Positions 26,463-37,850 of a DNA stretch of 64,000 nucleotides are shown here, piece after piece. Position 1 is the first letter of the stretch. Every line of letters starts with the position of its first letter. The translations under genes were made by a program, and so were the position numbers. The notes beneath the pieces were generated by a model. The model did not search any database. It saw only the letters and a list, made by a program, of their open reading frames with translations, and was not told where the DNA came from. This DNA comes from Gymnogyps californianus (Eukaryota > Chordata > Aves > Accipitriformes > Cathartidae): NCBI RefSeq assembly GCF_018139145.2, contig NC_059480.1, positions 12,586,428 through 12,650,427 of the forward strand, read 5' to 3'.

Positions 26463-28291
26463 CTTAAATTGAAAGAAAAGCAAGCTTGTCGTCAAGAAAG
26501 TTGTCTTAATCTGGTTGGTAAATGTTACTAGATCAACATTGCTGATGGCATTTTGTTTTAGATTGGCAGACAGTATTATCTGCTTCACAGAAATATGACA
26601 AATACAAGGACAGATGAGGAAGATATCACTCACTCTGAGATTCTCATAGTGATCTCTGATGAAATTCAGAGCCACACCAGAAACTTCAAGATAAGAGAAC
26701 TAAATCTAGCCTATGATAAAGATACCGGAAGGTCACATGTTATAGGTATATCAACCTACTGGTAAACATACGGATTCTTGAGAGGATTCAAAAATAGCAA
26801 AATAGAGAAAATTTCATAAAATGCAGATTAAAAGGAACAAAATATAGGGCAGGGCCACACTCTTTAGAACTTTTTTGAAGTCTAGGGATGCTAGTTAAGA
26901 ACCAGGGCTTGGATCTATTCAGTTAATCTATGAAGCCTCTATGTGGCAGCTTGACATGAGATAAATCAGATGCTCAAAAAGCAGCATCCTGCATAAGCTT
27001 CAATCTGTTTAAAAAGTTGTCAACTAGTAAAGATGAAACACAGTTAATATTTTTAGTCATCTGAACAATGCAAGAAGGTGCATTTTAGCCCCATTTTTAC
27101 CACCTGTAGTACTTTACAACTATAGAACTATTTCCCCCAAATTAGATTACTGCAAAGGTAAATAATATCACCTGATAAGAGCTGAAGGGAAAGAAATGCA
27201 TGGTACCTCTCAAGTAACCTTATGTGCTTATTTGGGTTTTCCAAGAATAGCCAAGGTTGGCACTCCAGCTGCAGAAACCAGTGAATCATTCCCCTCAGAA
27301 AACATATACATCAGTTTTTCTCCCTTACAGGGGAAGAAGGGCAAGAAGAAAAACGTAATAATAATCCATGGAAAGGAAAAAAGTCTAACATGAATTTTCA
27401 AACAGTAAATCAAATGGTTATGTCAATTTTGGGGAATCTGTATTTTTAGTTACTGTAAGGTGTTCCTTTACATAATATTAAAATGTATTTTGTATTTGTG
27501 GTGGATAGGAAAATAAGAATAAAGACCTTTTAATGTTGGCAAGTGTGTGCATTTTGGAAAGGACAGATGCTATTAGATTTCTTCCCAGTAGGAAGTCCTC
27601 TGAAACCATCAGAATTCTGCATATAAGTAGGTCAAGGAAGGCTTCTTCCAAAATTTGTACATTTTAGCTGCAAATAGGAAACTATTCCTCATTTTCACGT
27701 CCAAAAGGCCATGTTAAACCTGACCTCGAGCTTATGTACAGTTTTGCTTGACCTTTATTTAGAATCTCTTCTGCTAGAAAATTGCCTTTTGCTGTCACTT
27801 AAAATATATTTCACTGTCAATGTTAGTCAGTATTCAGAGAAGAGCATTCAATCCAGTATAGAGGTACAGTGGAATCCTGACTTCACTGATGTCAGTGGAA
27901 ATGTTTCCACCTATTCTGATGGCACTAAGATTTTCTTCCACCTACTTTATTATATCAATTGCTTTCATTAATTTTTTCCCCTTTAATTTTCCTCTGGATT
28001 ACAAAAAAAGCATTCTTTTGAAAGCAGCATGTGTGTTTGTATATATAGAAGCATTCAGTTCTGTATTTATGCAATGACAGTTACATTTGCGTAACTGTAG
28101 TGTTTTCATCACTCATCTTTATGAAAGAAATGGTATTTTTTTGCTTCTCTTCAATTGCATAACATCTGCACAAAAGCAGAATTCTCAAACATGCTTCTTG
28201 TTCTGTTATTTCTTCTAAATATCAACTTTTTTGTAGCAAGAACAGTGACCCTGCCTGCAGACAGCATGCTGATAGCATAAGAAATGCTCAC

Positions 28292-28355
28292 CTGGCCAGT
28301 TTTGTGGCTTGCTTCTCTCATGACACCAAATCTGATGAGAAAGTTTTGATAAGAG
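28292..28355 (-). other. Exon-like segment, minus strand, phase-compatible with 29918-30037
   Basis: The acceptor TTTTGCTATTGTTCCAG and the donor GCCAG|GTGAGC frame 64 bases. In the phase set by the upstream segment it reads 21 codons (SYQNFLIRFGVMREASHKTG, then Q) and ends on a complete codon. A second frame is also open. An uninterrupted 60-base frame is not rare by chance. Confidence 0.16.
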
Positions 28356-28639
28356 CTGGAACAATAGCAAAATAGGGATCTATCAAGTTACTGTTTTCTT
28401 TCCACCATTTTTAAGCATCTAGTTTTTCTCTTCAGACTGTCTACCATAACACAAGCATTTTTCCCATCTCTTGGCAACTACTGTTATATCCACAACTTGT
28501 GAAAAGAAAAAAAAAAATCCTCATAAAAGGTGTGAATCATCTTTGAATGCAAAGTTACAGGTGGAATTTATTGTTACTGCATCTGTACAAAGGGACATCT
28601 GGGTCAACAATTGGTACCTTAACTACTGTGTGTTGTGGT

Positions 28640-28740
28640 TTATTCAGCTGCAAAATGGGAACAGTAATATTTATATCATAGGTGATTTTGAAAGAATAAA
28701 TATTGTAAGGTGCTTTGAGACCTGTGCTGACAGACTCTAC
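28640..28740 (+). mobile_element. MIR-like SINE relic (3' part)
   Basis: AGCTGCAAAATGGGAACAGT followed by a TATCATAGG stretch and TTGTAAGGTGCTTTGAGACC matches the core and 3' tail order of MIR1/L2-type elements (TGTAAAATGGGGATAATA, then TCATAGGG, then TAAAGCGCTTTGAGA). The 5' tRNA-like part is not visible. Confidence 0.45.
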
Positions 28741-29917
28741 TGATATATGCATTACAGACCTTTGGTTGGAAAACTGGGCCCCAAAAAAGCCCAAATCTGT
28801 ATGTATTAAAATGGATGGAAAAGCTCCCCTTGACTTCACAGAAGTTGCATGGGTCATGATCAGCACCACTGAAGTTACACAGTGAAACTGTTGTGAACCT
28901 GGGAATGGAAGCCTAAGATCCCTTAACTTGCAAACCTCTGTCTTATGCTTAAATAGGTGGTAAAGTAGGGGCTTCCTTAAGATTCTTAAAACAGCAGGGG
29001 ATTTCTAATTCGGCAGTTCTCGAATATTTTGCATATTTTGTGAAATTTACCTCCTAAAATTAGAGCCATTTTTAAGGGGGGGGGAATCAAAAGTTGTGCA
29101 ATATCCTTGTTTTTTTATGTCTAAGCAGTATTAACAAAATGAAGACGTAGCAGCAGCATGAAAACAAACTTGCATACTGTTTTGATATGTGCTTCTCATG
29201 GAAGGATTGCTAATTGGTGAAAATGCCAATCATTACAGAAAGTGATTCATTCTCAGGAGTAGATGATATCTATTGATGCCACATGGCATAGAATCAATGG
29301 TGTGGGAACCAGTCATGACCAATATTTAAAGTATTTGGGAGAGATTTCAGTCTTCAAAGTAGGTCTTCCACAGAAAGAATTGCGCTTTTACCCTTTTATA
29401 AGCACAGAAAAGGAAGGGTTGCTTTTAGGGGAACACTGGAGTAAAGAAAAATAAGAAATTGCTGAAGGAAAAGGGGAAAAAAACCCAGAACTATGTATCC
29501 ATATATTTAATTTTGGTAAGAAGGAAAAATAGTGCCTCTCACTAGTGGTGCTGGAGAACGAACAGCGACAGTTATGGGGGTGATCTGGTCTGAGCGCTGT
29601 CAGTGCTCAGTTGTTTCCCGATAGCTAGAGTAGGTGGGTCTTCCTAAAGCCCTGCACTGGGGAGTGGGGTGGTGCCGCCTCTGGGGACACAGAGCCACAG
29701 GGCAGAGCTGCTGGGTTTCACTAGCTGCATGTGCTGTGCTGAGAGAGGGTGGAAAAGGGAGTGGGTGAGCTGTACCTCTATTCTGCCCCTTTCTTCCTAG
29801 ATACTTCCCTGAATGTTCCTCTGTGCCCTCAGCAGTGAAAGATCTTACTATGTATCTTATAAAAATTGTGTAGTCTCTTGTCCATTCTTGCCTCCCAAGA
29901 CTGGAGACATGCCTTAC

Positions 29918-30037
29918 CTCAATATTTGAAAAGCTGTCAGCTCTGTGAGCCAGGACATCGTTTTGTTTATGAAATGCCAAAGTTCATTCTTTTGATTTGT
30001 CACTTGTCCTCTAGATTCAATGATATACTTAGTACTG
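29918..30037 (-). other. Exon-like segment with strong splice signals, minus strand
   Basis: The acceptor TTGCCCCTCTCACAG and the donor TTGAG|GTAAGG frame 120 bases. In the frame entered after one base the run is 39 codons, including NELWHFINKTMSWLTELTAF, which has the spaced Trp and Leu of a helical bundle, and it leaves AG. That phase fits the one-base start of the segment at 28292-28355. No family is recognised. The call is weak because such pairs are common in introns. Confidence 0.18.
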
Positions 30038-33000
30038 CTGTGAGAGGGGCAACTGCAGCTTCTGCAGGCTTCTCCTGCTACCCCCGAGCTCTGGGGGCGA
30101 TGCAACAGCAGGAGCAGCATGGCTTAGCATGGCCCAGTTGTTAGGGAACTTACTGTTCTCAGGACAGGCGTTGCACTGCTAGAAGCAAACAGGCAAGAGT
30201 TGTCATAGTCATTAGTCAGATTTAGTAAGATACAGAACATGCTCTCATCTGTCAGGAATAAAGAGCAAGTTAAGTTTCATTAACAGGACATTATCAAACG
30301 CTTATGAAAAACAGAAAATAGGCTTCCATTCATCCAAGGTTATCAATTTGCCTTCCCCAGTAACTGTTAGTCACAGCCTGTTGGTATCACAGCTTATAAT
30401 TTCCTAAGCAGTGGCTGTGCTGGTGGTGTATCTAAGTGAAGAATGAGAAACCTTGAAAGACTTGCACTTGAATTGTGAAGAACAAGATCTTTTAAAATTC
30501 TCTAAACAAATATAAGCTATTAAACATGTTGCAGCAATGAAGTGCTGATTTGCAAATGGAGGACAACTCAGTGCTTTTGTCAGAGAGGGAAAAAAAAAAA
30601 AAGGCAAGGATTTCAGCTACTTTGGAATTTCGCAGATTACCAGGAGGCAATTTTCTTAATGGAGCAGTGGGCAGCACTTCTCCTTTTCTTGCCATATCAA
30701 AACAACCATTGCAGAGAAAGGCATTTTATTCTCTGCCATGGAGATTTCTCCAGGTACTGGAGAAAATACCACAGTAGGCTTTTCTGAATCACAAGTTTGC
30801 TGGCTTGCAATTTTCAGGCTCAAGTTGGAGAGCTACATTTAAATATGTGATCTTGTATTTCTCCCCTTAGATCAGTTCAAAACACAGCAATTGGTCCTTG
30901 TGGGAAGAACAGGGATAATTACAGTGGTGGTAGACTCTGTGTGTAATTTTGGAACTCGCCTTACCACAGTAAATGGAGAGGTTTTAAATGTCTCAGTTCG
31001 GAGTTTTATTATATTGTATATGGCTTAATATTTATGAAAAGAGTTGTGCTTGGTTTTTGCATATATCTAATTCATGTCATTTAGTGCACAATCATATATG
31101 AAGAAATTTAAAAATACAGATTGTACTCTGTGTGTACGTATGGTAAAATCTGCACGTAGCTCTTAAAGTTGCCTCATGGCTGGTTTTAAAGTCCGTTGAA
31201 AATGCCATACTAATGGTTTGACTGAGAAAATGGATGATTCCAATAAAAACAATGAATCTTTGGAAATAATACCTGTTGATTCATGGAGATCTTTTAACTT
31301 ACAGATTGGATCATCAAAATACTGTTTCTTCTATGCACGTGGTGTTATTAAATAATGGTTGACATGCAACAATTTAGATCAATCAAAAAAACGCTGTAGG
31401 GTGATCAAAAGGAAAGGATCTTACAGATTTTTTTTTTTAACCGGTCTACGAAGGAAGCATGACTTATGATGTTTATCAAAGTTTCAACTCTTCAGGTTTT
31501 ATTAGAATCTCTTCAGACTTTTCAGAGAAAAATTATTGCCCACAGACAATAGTTGAAAGAGTCTTATTGAGGCTGAAAACATCAGAAATGGTATAAAGTA
31601 GTTGTGTTGCAATCTCAGTCAGTTTTAGCAGCAATTTATTAATTAACCTATGGTCAGATATTCTAGGCCCAAAGGATTCTGAAAAGAGGATGGGTTTCAC
31701 AAGTGTGCCCCTAGAAGATTAGTATTCATTGGAAGCCTACTACAACTACAGAGTATTAGACAAGTGCTTATAGATGGTAGAATGGCAGCTCAAAACTAGC
31801 TACTTCTAATAAAGCTCATGTGTGTTTTTTTATTGTCTACAGATATAGGGGGATCTAAAAGGCCCACTACTTTGTGTCTCGTTGACTTTTCTGACCTTTG
31901 TGTGCCAATTTTTCTTTTCTTGTCTCTTCCCAGTAAAGCCTCATTTTAATTTCTAAATTTCTTTACAGCCACCATGACTGACCAGAGTTTCATCACGTAG
32001 AGAGCACATAATCTCCCTTCATAGATTTACTACAGCTTCCCCTTGTACTGTCGTGTATGCCGCAAGTACATCTCAACAAATAGTGAGATATATTCTGATT
32101 TTTCATTTTCTATACTACTTCTTTTGATACTGCCAATAAGTTATCTCAATGTCACAGGCATTCTGTAAGATTGAGGGTGTGCACATACTAAAATGTGTGC
32201 AAAGAAACCTAGATCTTATGAGATAGCAAAACAAATGATCAAGTTTTCATCTGAACTTTTGCTACTATTTTTTTTTTTGCTGCATTTAGCTAAACAGGTC
32301 ATCTGTCCCAAATGCAATAGCGTATTAAGCAGAACGTCTTACCAGTAACCATGGTCTTTGTTTTGAAAAAAACCTAAAACTGAAACAAAACAAACCAACC
32401 TACTCAACATCTAAAAATAAGATTTAGGAAAAAATTATCAAAAGGCAATGAGGAAAATTAATAGTTCTAATATGAAAACATCAAGGTCTATTGGAAATTT
32501 CAACTTGAGCTGAGCTACAGATTTAAGGGCATTTCAGAATCAAATGAAGATGAAAGACAAAAAAAATAGGTAGGGAAACTACAATCACAACTGGATACTG
32601 ACATAAGTGGAGCAAGAACTGGAGAACTGAAGTGATGCAGTGCTTCACAGAGGATGAAAGAGCTTGAAAGGAAAACCTAGATACTAACTCCTTAACAGTC
32701 ACTAACTCAAAACCCCTGTGCAGAGCAACACTGAATAATTTCAATGAAACTGTAGTGCTGGTAGTAACATACGGTGATTAGAGTTGAAGATTTATTAGAT
32801 CATCAAGGAAGAAAGCAGATATATTTTCAAGCAAATGTCTTGGAAAGAATTTGGCCATCCAGTGAAAAGGCTAGTGCTGTGACGAATGCAGAGATATCAC
32901 TAACCAGTCTCTTAGAACTGAAGGAAATTTTGAACATGTTAAGGTGTGTGTATTTTGGCTACATACTGAAACTCATTAGGTGGTTAATCTTAAATCAATC

Positions 33001-34286
33001 AGTGTGAGGAAATAAGCATGCTAAAGAGAAATGTTAAATATATTCCTTAGCAGGAGAGCAAACTAGTCCCCTCAGCGCCTGAGAGAGAACTGAAAGAGGT
33101 TAACTTCAGTTCTGTAAATGCCAGCATGGGGAGGATAAGAGTGAAATGATGGTTAATGATTTTTCAAAGCTTGATCCATCATTCATGGCTTCTATGCAGA
33201 TCTACAAATCATGATCAGCTGTCTACTTCCAACTGACCGATGTCGTCTTCCTTTGGAAATTGCAATAGGAAGGCTCTAGAATTAACTTTCTGCTGAAAGG
33301 TGGCTGTTCTCATTTCACACAGTTAACGTATCACCTTGTCTTTGTATTGTTGCATTGGTTGGTCTTGGCTTGTAATTTGCAGGTTAAGTTTGAAGCTGTA
33401 AGTGTCCTCAGCTTCCCGATTGCTGTAAGTTAGCATAGTCTGGCATTTCAGAAAGAGACTTGGGTCATATATTAATTTAAAATGCCATCATATTTGTGAA
33501 TAGAGCAAATATAAATGAATGAATACAGCTTTAAATGTAGGCTGCCTTTTTCCCCCCCAATATATCAGTAATAATTTGCTGTAGGTTTTGTTGTGATATT
33601 TAATAATGTAGGAATCTTCAGGGAATACTGAAGCTGAGTGAAGTTTTTACTTGTATTTTCATTGATTACATATGTTTTACATGCACACTGACAAAATGTC
33701 TCTCTCCTTAATATCTGCCTGATCCCGTTGTATTGCCTGCTCTCTGTTCTGCTTGTCCCCACAACTTATAAATACTGTATATATATTAGGTTAAAAAACT
33801 AGCATATGCTTATGAGAGCATCCTACATCATGTAGCGCTCTACTTGGGTTACAGATCTTGAGGATGGTCCTTCCACTGTGAAAGGACACATGTGAAGGTT
33901 GTGCCCCTACTCTGCATGACTCTCTACGGAAGGATGGTAGCGTACGCTGGGTGCCCTGATGCTTTCAGATTCCTTGTGCTTAGCTTGGGTTTACTCTGGC
34001 TTTCACAGCAGACAGTCGAAAAGCATCTCAGCCTTCAGTAGGAACGGACTGCAAACACTATTCTTAGTTATTTCAGTGCCAGAAGAGCTCATTTAAGTTT
34101 AGTTTCTATGATTTCTGTTGCATCCTGGGGCAAAAGGGATCAGGAGTAGTTTTTTCAGCACCTGCATGTGAAGGAGGAGCAAGATCTTGCATACCAGACC
34201 ACTCAGGTATCTACCCTTTCACTTGTCAGCACGCAGCGTACCTGTAATCTTGGCTATCGTTCCCAGTTAGTGATAGTTATTGATAA
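30038..34286. other. Noncoding stretch, no firm gene
   Basis: A good minus-strand acceptor lies near 30580 (CCTTGCC, a T-rich run, CCCTCTCTGACAAAAG) and is followed by 60 open codons, but no donor of quality follows. The rest shows no recognised element. Confidence 0.5.
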
Positions 34287-34291
34287 ACACT
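34287..34291. repeat. 5-bp target-site duplication (left) of the solo LTR
   Basis: ACACT lies directly before the LTR end TGTC. The same five bases follow the other end at 34877-34881. The match extends to a sixth base (AACACT) only if the terminal A of the LTR is shared, so 5 bp is the simpler reading. Confidence 0.8.
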
Positions 34292-34876
34292 TGTCATGGT
34301 TCAACCCTAGTCAGCAGCTAAGCACCACGTGGCTGCTTGCTCACCCCTCCCCCCTGCCACTGGGATGGGGAGGACGATCGAAAAAAAGTAAAACGCGTGG
34401 GTTGAGATAAGAACAGTTTAATTACTAAAGTAAAATAAAACATAATAATACCAATAATAATAAAAAATATAATTGTAATTAAAAGGAACATAAAAAAAGA
34501 AATAAAACCCAAGAAAAAAAAAAGTGGTGCACAATGCAGTTGCTCACCACCCGCTGACCGATGCCAGAGCAGCGATTTGCGCCTCCTGACCAACTCCCCC
34601 CAGTTTATATACTGGGCATGACATTTCATGGTATGGAATTATCCCTTTGGCTATTTTGGGTCAGCTGCCCCAGCTCTGCTTCCTCCCAGCTTCTTGCACA
34701 CCTGCTTGCTGGCAGAGCATGGGAAACTGAAAAGTCCTTGGCTTAGGATAAGCGCTATTTAGCAACAACTAAAACCTCAGCATGCTATCAACATTAGTCT
34801 CACCCTAAATCCAAAACACAGCACTGTAACAGCTACTGGGAAGAAAATTAACTCTATCCCAGCTGAAACCAGGACA
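34292..34876 (-). mobile_element. Complete solo LTR of an avian endogenous retrovirus, minus strand
   Basis: This 585-base element starts with TGTCATGG and ends with CCAGGACA on the plus strand, so it has TG...CA ends with a TGTC/GACA inverted terminus. It is flanked on both sides by ACACT (34287-34291 and 34877-34881), a 5-bp target-site duplication. Read on the minus strand it begins TGTCCTGGTTTCAGCTGGGA, the start shared with the copy at 55480, and carries a TATA box (GTATATAAA, plus 34604-34612). The middle (about 34430-34530) is an A/T-rich stretch of ATA-type repeats. No internal retroviral genes flank it, so it is a solo LTR left by recombination between two LTRs. TG...CA ends with 5-bp duplications fit ERVL-like (class III) elements; that class is inferred. 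The open frames inside it are incidental. Confidence 0.9.
34604..34612 (-). promoter_or_regulatory. TATA box of the complete solo LTR
   Basis: The plus strand reads TTTATATAC, giving GTATATAAA on the minus strand. It sits between the U3-like part and the block shared with the copy at 55480. Initiation from it would run toward lower coordinates. Confidence 0.5.
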
Positions 34877-34881
34877 ACACT
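34877..34881. repeat. 5-bp target-site duplication (right) of the solo LTR
   Basis: ACACT follows the terminal GACA of the LTR and matches 34287-34291. An exact duplication shows that the insertion and both its ends are intact. Confidence 0.8.
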
Positions 34882-36849
34882 GAAGTGTATGCTGGACCAA
34901 GCACCCTTCAAGACTGGCTATTTTTGCCTGGTACCACTATTGCATCAGTCTTCACAACCCAGTGAAACAACAGGAAGGAGTCACCAAGGAAAATTCTGCC
35001 CTCAGAGTAGTGTTAATACAGAATAACTGACTCCATCTGTGCTGGATTTAGCACTTGGAGCAAGAGCTAAGTTATGTCAGGACTCTTACCAGTTCCATTC
35101 ATTCCAAGGGGCTTATTTTGGATTTAGTTTTTCATTGGGTTGTTTGTTGTTTTACTGACACTAATACAAGGTGGTAGTGAATGTGTGTGCTATTTTTGCA
35201 TGTAATTCATCTATATACTTTTCCTGTATCTGATTTCCACAACAATTTGTGTAACTGTAATTTTAAAATAAAACATAATAGGCAGCATAAACACAGAACA
35301 AAGAAAAGAAGTCACCTCTATGCTCAGATAACACAACTTTTACAAATGTAATTAATGCATAGTCTAAGGGGACTAGCTGAAATTCTGTGCAGGATCATTA
35401 TACCCCCTGACCTTCCAAGCTCTGTATCATTTACTGTGAAATTTGTTGCTAGAAGACTTTTCTCTCTCCTCTTTTTGCTTCTATTTCCCTGAAATGTGTG
35501 TGTTCTAGCAGCAATCATCAAAACTGCAGCTATTAAGACACAGGGTATAGAAACATAAGCATCCAATAATCTCCTGACTGTGTGTGATAGATCATAGCTC
35601 TTTAGAATTAGTCTTGAGCATTGTTTGATAGTTTTGCACACAGTAGCTCTAAAAAAATGTTCATTGCTGAGGAGCTTACACCCACCTCTAAGCAACTAGA
35701 ATCCAAATTAATGATAACGAGAATTGTTCATACATCAGAAGGAGAAAAGAAAGCAAGAAAAGTAATTTCTCTCCTGAAGCAGCCTGTCTCCTTGAGTCTG
35801 TCAGGAGAAAGAACGCATACCTTAGGAAATCAGTCTTCTCTTGTTAATTCCAGCTGAAATGTCTCAAAAAGGTTTTTTGCAAGTGTTTTGACAGAAAGTA
35901 CAGAGAAGGACGAGAGGCCTATTCCTCTGGTACTTTAGCTGGAACTAACACAGGAAGGCTTTTAAAAAGGAATATAGTGAGGGGGCTCCACAGTCAAAAT
36001 GGGAGCTTATGCATTAATATCCAAGTTAAACTTCTACATCTGAAAAATTAAAAGCAAAACAAAATAAAAAGCAGGAAAACCTTGCTGAAAAACAGAAGCC
36101 TCTTAATGGATCAAAAATAGTTAACAAATGGAAATAAGGACTTAGACCTCTTCTCCAGTGTCCAAAAGAAAAAAGGGCTCACAAAGGCTGGTGCTGACAG
36201 CATATAATCTTACAAGAGGAAGTCAGGAAGGGCCCCATGCCCATAAAATGCAAAGCAAATAAGCATTTTAATTCAATCTGTCAAAATTAATTAGAAACAA
36301 GATTAAAAAACCCCTCACAATCAGATGAAGCATTAGCTTGTTAATGTTAATTCCTGTTCTGTTATTGTTTGTGATAAACTGAGTCATAGCTATTTGCTTT
36401 GCAGCTGAACTGCTCTACAGAATCTGAATTTTCTTTTTATTTACCTCTGAAAGTTTGAGTAGAAAATATCTGGCTATAGTGACAAGCTCATAGAGTATCT
36501 CCCCAGCTGTGGGGAGGGAGGTTTTGGGGGCAAGGTCTTGCTGAGGCTTCTGCTGCAGGAACTCCCCTCCCCACCCTCGGGAACTGCACACCTTTCAGGG
36601 AAGGGTTATGGGAGCGGGTCCCCGCTGTATCTTATGAGGAACTCCTGAGAAAGCATTTGTGATGCAATTGCGTTGAGCTTCTGACCCGATCTGATCCATG
36701 GCTATTTGCTACGGCTTCCTAGCTGTATTTCATAGCATACCTACTTGGTCTTTTCCTGCCATATGCACCCAGGACATAGTAGCTCTGGCTTGGCACTGCT
36801 CTCGTGCAGTGTAGCTTTTAGATTGCGATTCCCTTGCACATGGAGGCAA

Positions 36850-36871
36850 AGCAAGCATATGCATGCTTGCT
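36850..36871. repeat. Interrupted palindrome, 9-bp arms
   Basis: AGCAAGCAT and ATGCTTGCT flank the four-base spacer ATGC. The arms match exactly. No neighbouring gene gives it a role. Confidence 0.7.
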
Positions 36872-37804
36872 AGTGAATGTGTAGCCATTTTTGCTCATTT
36901 ACATTGATTAGACCTGCCAGTCTGTGCATGAAATCACACCCCAGACTTTCTTTATGCCTTGTGTCAGGTATGATCTGACCAATTCAGTAGCGATATTCCT
37001 GTAAACCCCACTGTGTGATGAAGGGCTGTTGTGCACTCTTGGAAGAACTGCTATGTGTCTGGACTGAGTGTGGTGAGATTTCGTCCAGGAGGTGTTTATT
37101 TTGATCAGACATATTTAATGTTAGGTAAACATTCTAAGTGTGTCATTATTGGAATAGCTAACAGATTATTGTTCTGTGCTGTACAAAGGGTGGATACGTA
37201 GATAGAGGAAGACTGAGAAAGCAGTCCAAGACATAATGCTCGTATTGTAGTTGCACCCATAATGTAAACATCCATGTATTTATGCTTAAAAAACCAGGAT
37301 CTAGCTCTTCTATGTGCAAAAGTAAAAACACCACCATAAATACATGGCTGTCTTGTTGAATCTGTAGCAACAGAGCCTAAAGCAAAAACATATAGAGATG
37401 CAGATGTATTAATATATAAGAAGCTAAAATAAAAATGCAATTTTCAGCTATCTTTTATGTTCTTGGAAATATTGGCGAAGATGCATAGTCCAATAAAATG
37501 AACAGAGTTGGCATTTTACACTGTTAAGAATAAACCACAAGTCACCTGCATTATTAGCCACAAATCTTACGTTCCTAATCATATCCCTATGCATGGGAAA
37601 AGAGGCATCAAGGAGGTAGACACCTTAGTACCACTGTAATTTGGAGAGGGTTGTGGAGATATTTCATTTCTGCCTTATTTCCTAGCACTCTATAACATAG
37701 TAAGTTAGGTGTCCTTGTACCATCCCTAACTCACTGAGACAGCAGTGAACTCAACCAAAAAATCTCAGCTGTCAGATGAGTTACTGGCCATTTTTTACAT
37801 AATA

Positions 37805-37850
37805 GTCTAGGTGTTAAAGCACTGATCTGGGAAGTGAAAGATCAGGATTT
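37805..37850 (+). mobile_element. Possible tRNA-derived SINE head relic
   Basis: TAGGTGTTAAAGCACTGATC and the following GGGAAGTGAAAGATCAGG resemble the A-box side of the SINE head at 52668. A B box is not clearly present, so support is weak. Confidence 0.25.

Noticed and set aside
29600..29980. 126-codon minus-strand open frame, the longest in the window
   Set aside because: It begins at a TTG, spans a strong donor at 29918 and changes character after it. Only the part upstream of the donor, in another frame, looks exon-like.
34318..34629. 103-codon open frame inside the solo LTR
   Set aside because: It lies in LTR sequence with a low-complexity Phe/Ile-rich run; LTRs of this kind do not code for protein and no retroviral gene part is present.
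35324..35695. 123-codon minus-strand open frame
   Set aside because: No splice frame, no motif and no compositional sign of coding; runs of this length are expected somewhere in 64 kb on six frames.
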